Source of the DNA: Actinomycetota bacterium | GTDB taxonomy: Bacteria > Actinomycetota > Thermoleophilia > Solirubrobacterales > Solirubrobacteraceae | DNA length: 6,636 nt | Assembly (NCBI GenBank): GCA_903970315.1 | Contig: CAJCIJ010000023.1 | Span: 1-6,636, forward strand | Direction: 5' to 3' | Part shown: in pieces, positions 6,008-6,636 of the stretch | Layout of the letters: every line of letters starts with the position of its first letter | Position numbering within the stretch: the stretch's first letter is position 1 | Notes under the pieces: model-generated | Told to the model about the DNA's origin: nothing | Database searches by the model: none | Seen by the model: the letters and a program-made list of their open reading frames with translations, nothing else | Position numbers and translations under genes: made by a program

Positions 6008-6636
6008 TCACCGGGCGCTCTGGTGGCCGAGGATCGTGAACCGGAGTGTCTGGGTCCTTGAGGTCTTGCCCGCAGCTGTTGCGCTGACGAGCAGCGTGTA
6101 GCTGCCCGGGGCCAGCTTCTTACCGGCGGCCAGACCGTAAAAGGCGACCGTGTTGGCAAAAGCGTGCCCGGAGAACGTCAGGGCGCCCGCCTCGACGGTG
6201 CGCCGGCAGGCCTGGTGGGTCCTGTTCTGCTTGCTCTGCGCGCGACACTTCCCGGCGACGGCGCGCCCGCCGATCGTTCGGGTGAAGGTGAAGCTCACGC
6301 GCGCCGCCTCGTTGAGGCTGAACGAGAAGGTCGTGCCCACCGGGCTGCCCACCGGGTGCTTTTTGCTGATCTGAGCGGACCTGGAGACCTCGCGCCAGCT
6401 CGGGTGGCTCTGCTTCAGGGCGCTGATGACAGGGACCGGGAGGACCGTGGAGACGGGCCCGCTGGCGGCTGCGACGGGGACTCCGTGCGTAAACGGGACT
6501 TCGTGGGGAAGGCCCTCGACTTCTACAGGGCTCCTGCTGCAGGAGTACGCACGGCAGCGTTCCGGGCCACTGCCGGCTTCGTCCCCGAGCTGACCGAATT
6601 CGTTGTCGCCCCAGCACTTGACGGTGCCGGTGCTCG
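6008..6636 (-). CDS. RCC1-repeat protein with C-terminal beta-sandwich domain (3' part, cut by window edge)
   Basis: The last 208 residues of a larger protein; the first two bases at the edge belong to a split codon. The visible N-terminal part, GTVKCWGDNEFGQLGDEAG, is a classic RCC1 beta-propeller blade, continuing through a Cys-containing loop (CRAYSC) to SPVEVEGLP. A linker follows (about residues 44-70), then PVISALK. A domain starting at PVGTTFSFSLNEAARVSFTF has a pair of cysteines 15 residues apart (CRAQSKQNRTHQAC) and ends with LAPGSYTLLVSATAAGKTS and FTILG. I remember this last module as a frequent C-terminal beta-sandwich on exported proteins of Solirubrobacterales. The cysteines and the fold suggest an extracellular protein, but the signal peptide would lie outside the window. 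Bacterial RCC1 proteins have no settled function. A GTG at 6352 gives an apparent 114-residue gene that is only its tail. Confidence 0.85.
   Translation of the reverse strand, partial: STGTVKCWGDNEFGQLGDEAGSGPERCRAYSCSRSPVEVEGLPHEVPFTHGVPVAAASGPVSTVLPVPVISALKQSHPSWREVSRSAQISKKHPVGSPVGTTFSFSLNEAARVSFTFTRTIGGRAVAGKCRAQSKQNRTHQACRRTVEAGALTFSGHAFANTVAFYGLAAGKKLAPGSYTLLVSATAAGKTSRTQTLRFTILGHQSAR

Noticed and set aside
6150..6374. Small plus-strand frame with Cys-rich N-terminal part
   Set aside because: It is antisense to the beta-sandwich domain of the RCC1-repeat protein, with no ribosome site or recognisable motif.

Overview
The window is GC-rich (roughly two thirds by eye) and reads as chromosomal DNA of a high-GC actinomycete. 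The best guess is class Thermoleophilia (Solirubrobacterales-like). This guess rests on remembered resemblance of the ETF beta subunit, the soluble M48 peptidase and, above all, the C-terminal beta-sandwich that follows the RCC1 repeat. No database search was possible.

Layout, left to right. (1) 1-537, minus: 5' part of etfB, the electron transfer flavoprotein beta subunit, cut by the left edge. (2) 538-843: a 306-bp divergent intergenic region with several inverted and direct repeats. (3) 844-1923, plus: a soluble M48-type zinc metallopeptidase with an unusual acidic FD-rich tail. (4) 1924-2001: a short convergent gap carrying most of a 21-nt direct repeat. (5) 3649 down to 2002, minus: a two-gene unit of a biosynthetic-type thiolase and a stand-alone cobalamin-binding subunit of an acyl-CoA mutase. 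(6) 3650-3796: a divergent promoter region. (7) 3797-5323, plus: leucyl aminopeptidase (M17) with all seven active-site residues. (8) 5335-5901, minus: an NAD(P)H-dependent FMN reductase, converging on pepA with 11 bp between stops. (9) 6008-6636, minus: the C-terminal part of an exported-looking RCC1-repeat protein, cut by the right edge.

Three of the genes fit acyl-CoA metabolism. ETF takes electrons from acyl-CoA dehydrogenases, the thiolase makes or cleaves acetoacetyl- or 3-ketoacyl-CoA, and the B12 protein serves methylmalonyl-CoA-type isomerisation. They are interleaved with two peptidases that have no obvious metabolic link to them. The two divergent intergenic regions share a bipartite sequence, GCATCCTA-N6/9-CGAGTA, which is the most unexpected non-coding signal here.

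I see no CRISPR array, tRNA, rRNA, insertion sequence, phage gene or recognisable defence system. The coding content is mostly ordinary housekeeping and catabolic genes. The findings are modest leads in non-coding structure and protein tails, not evidence for a new system.
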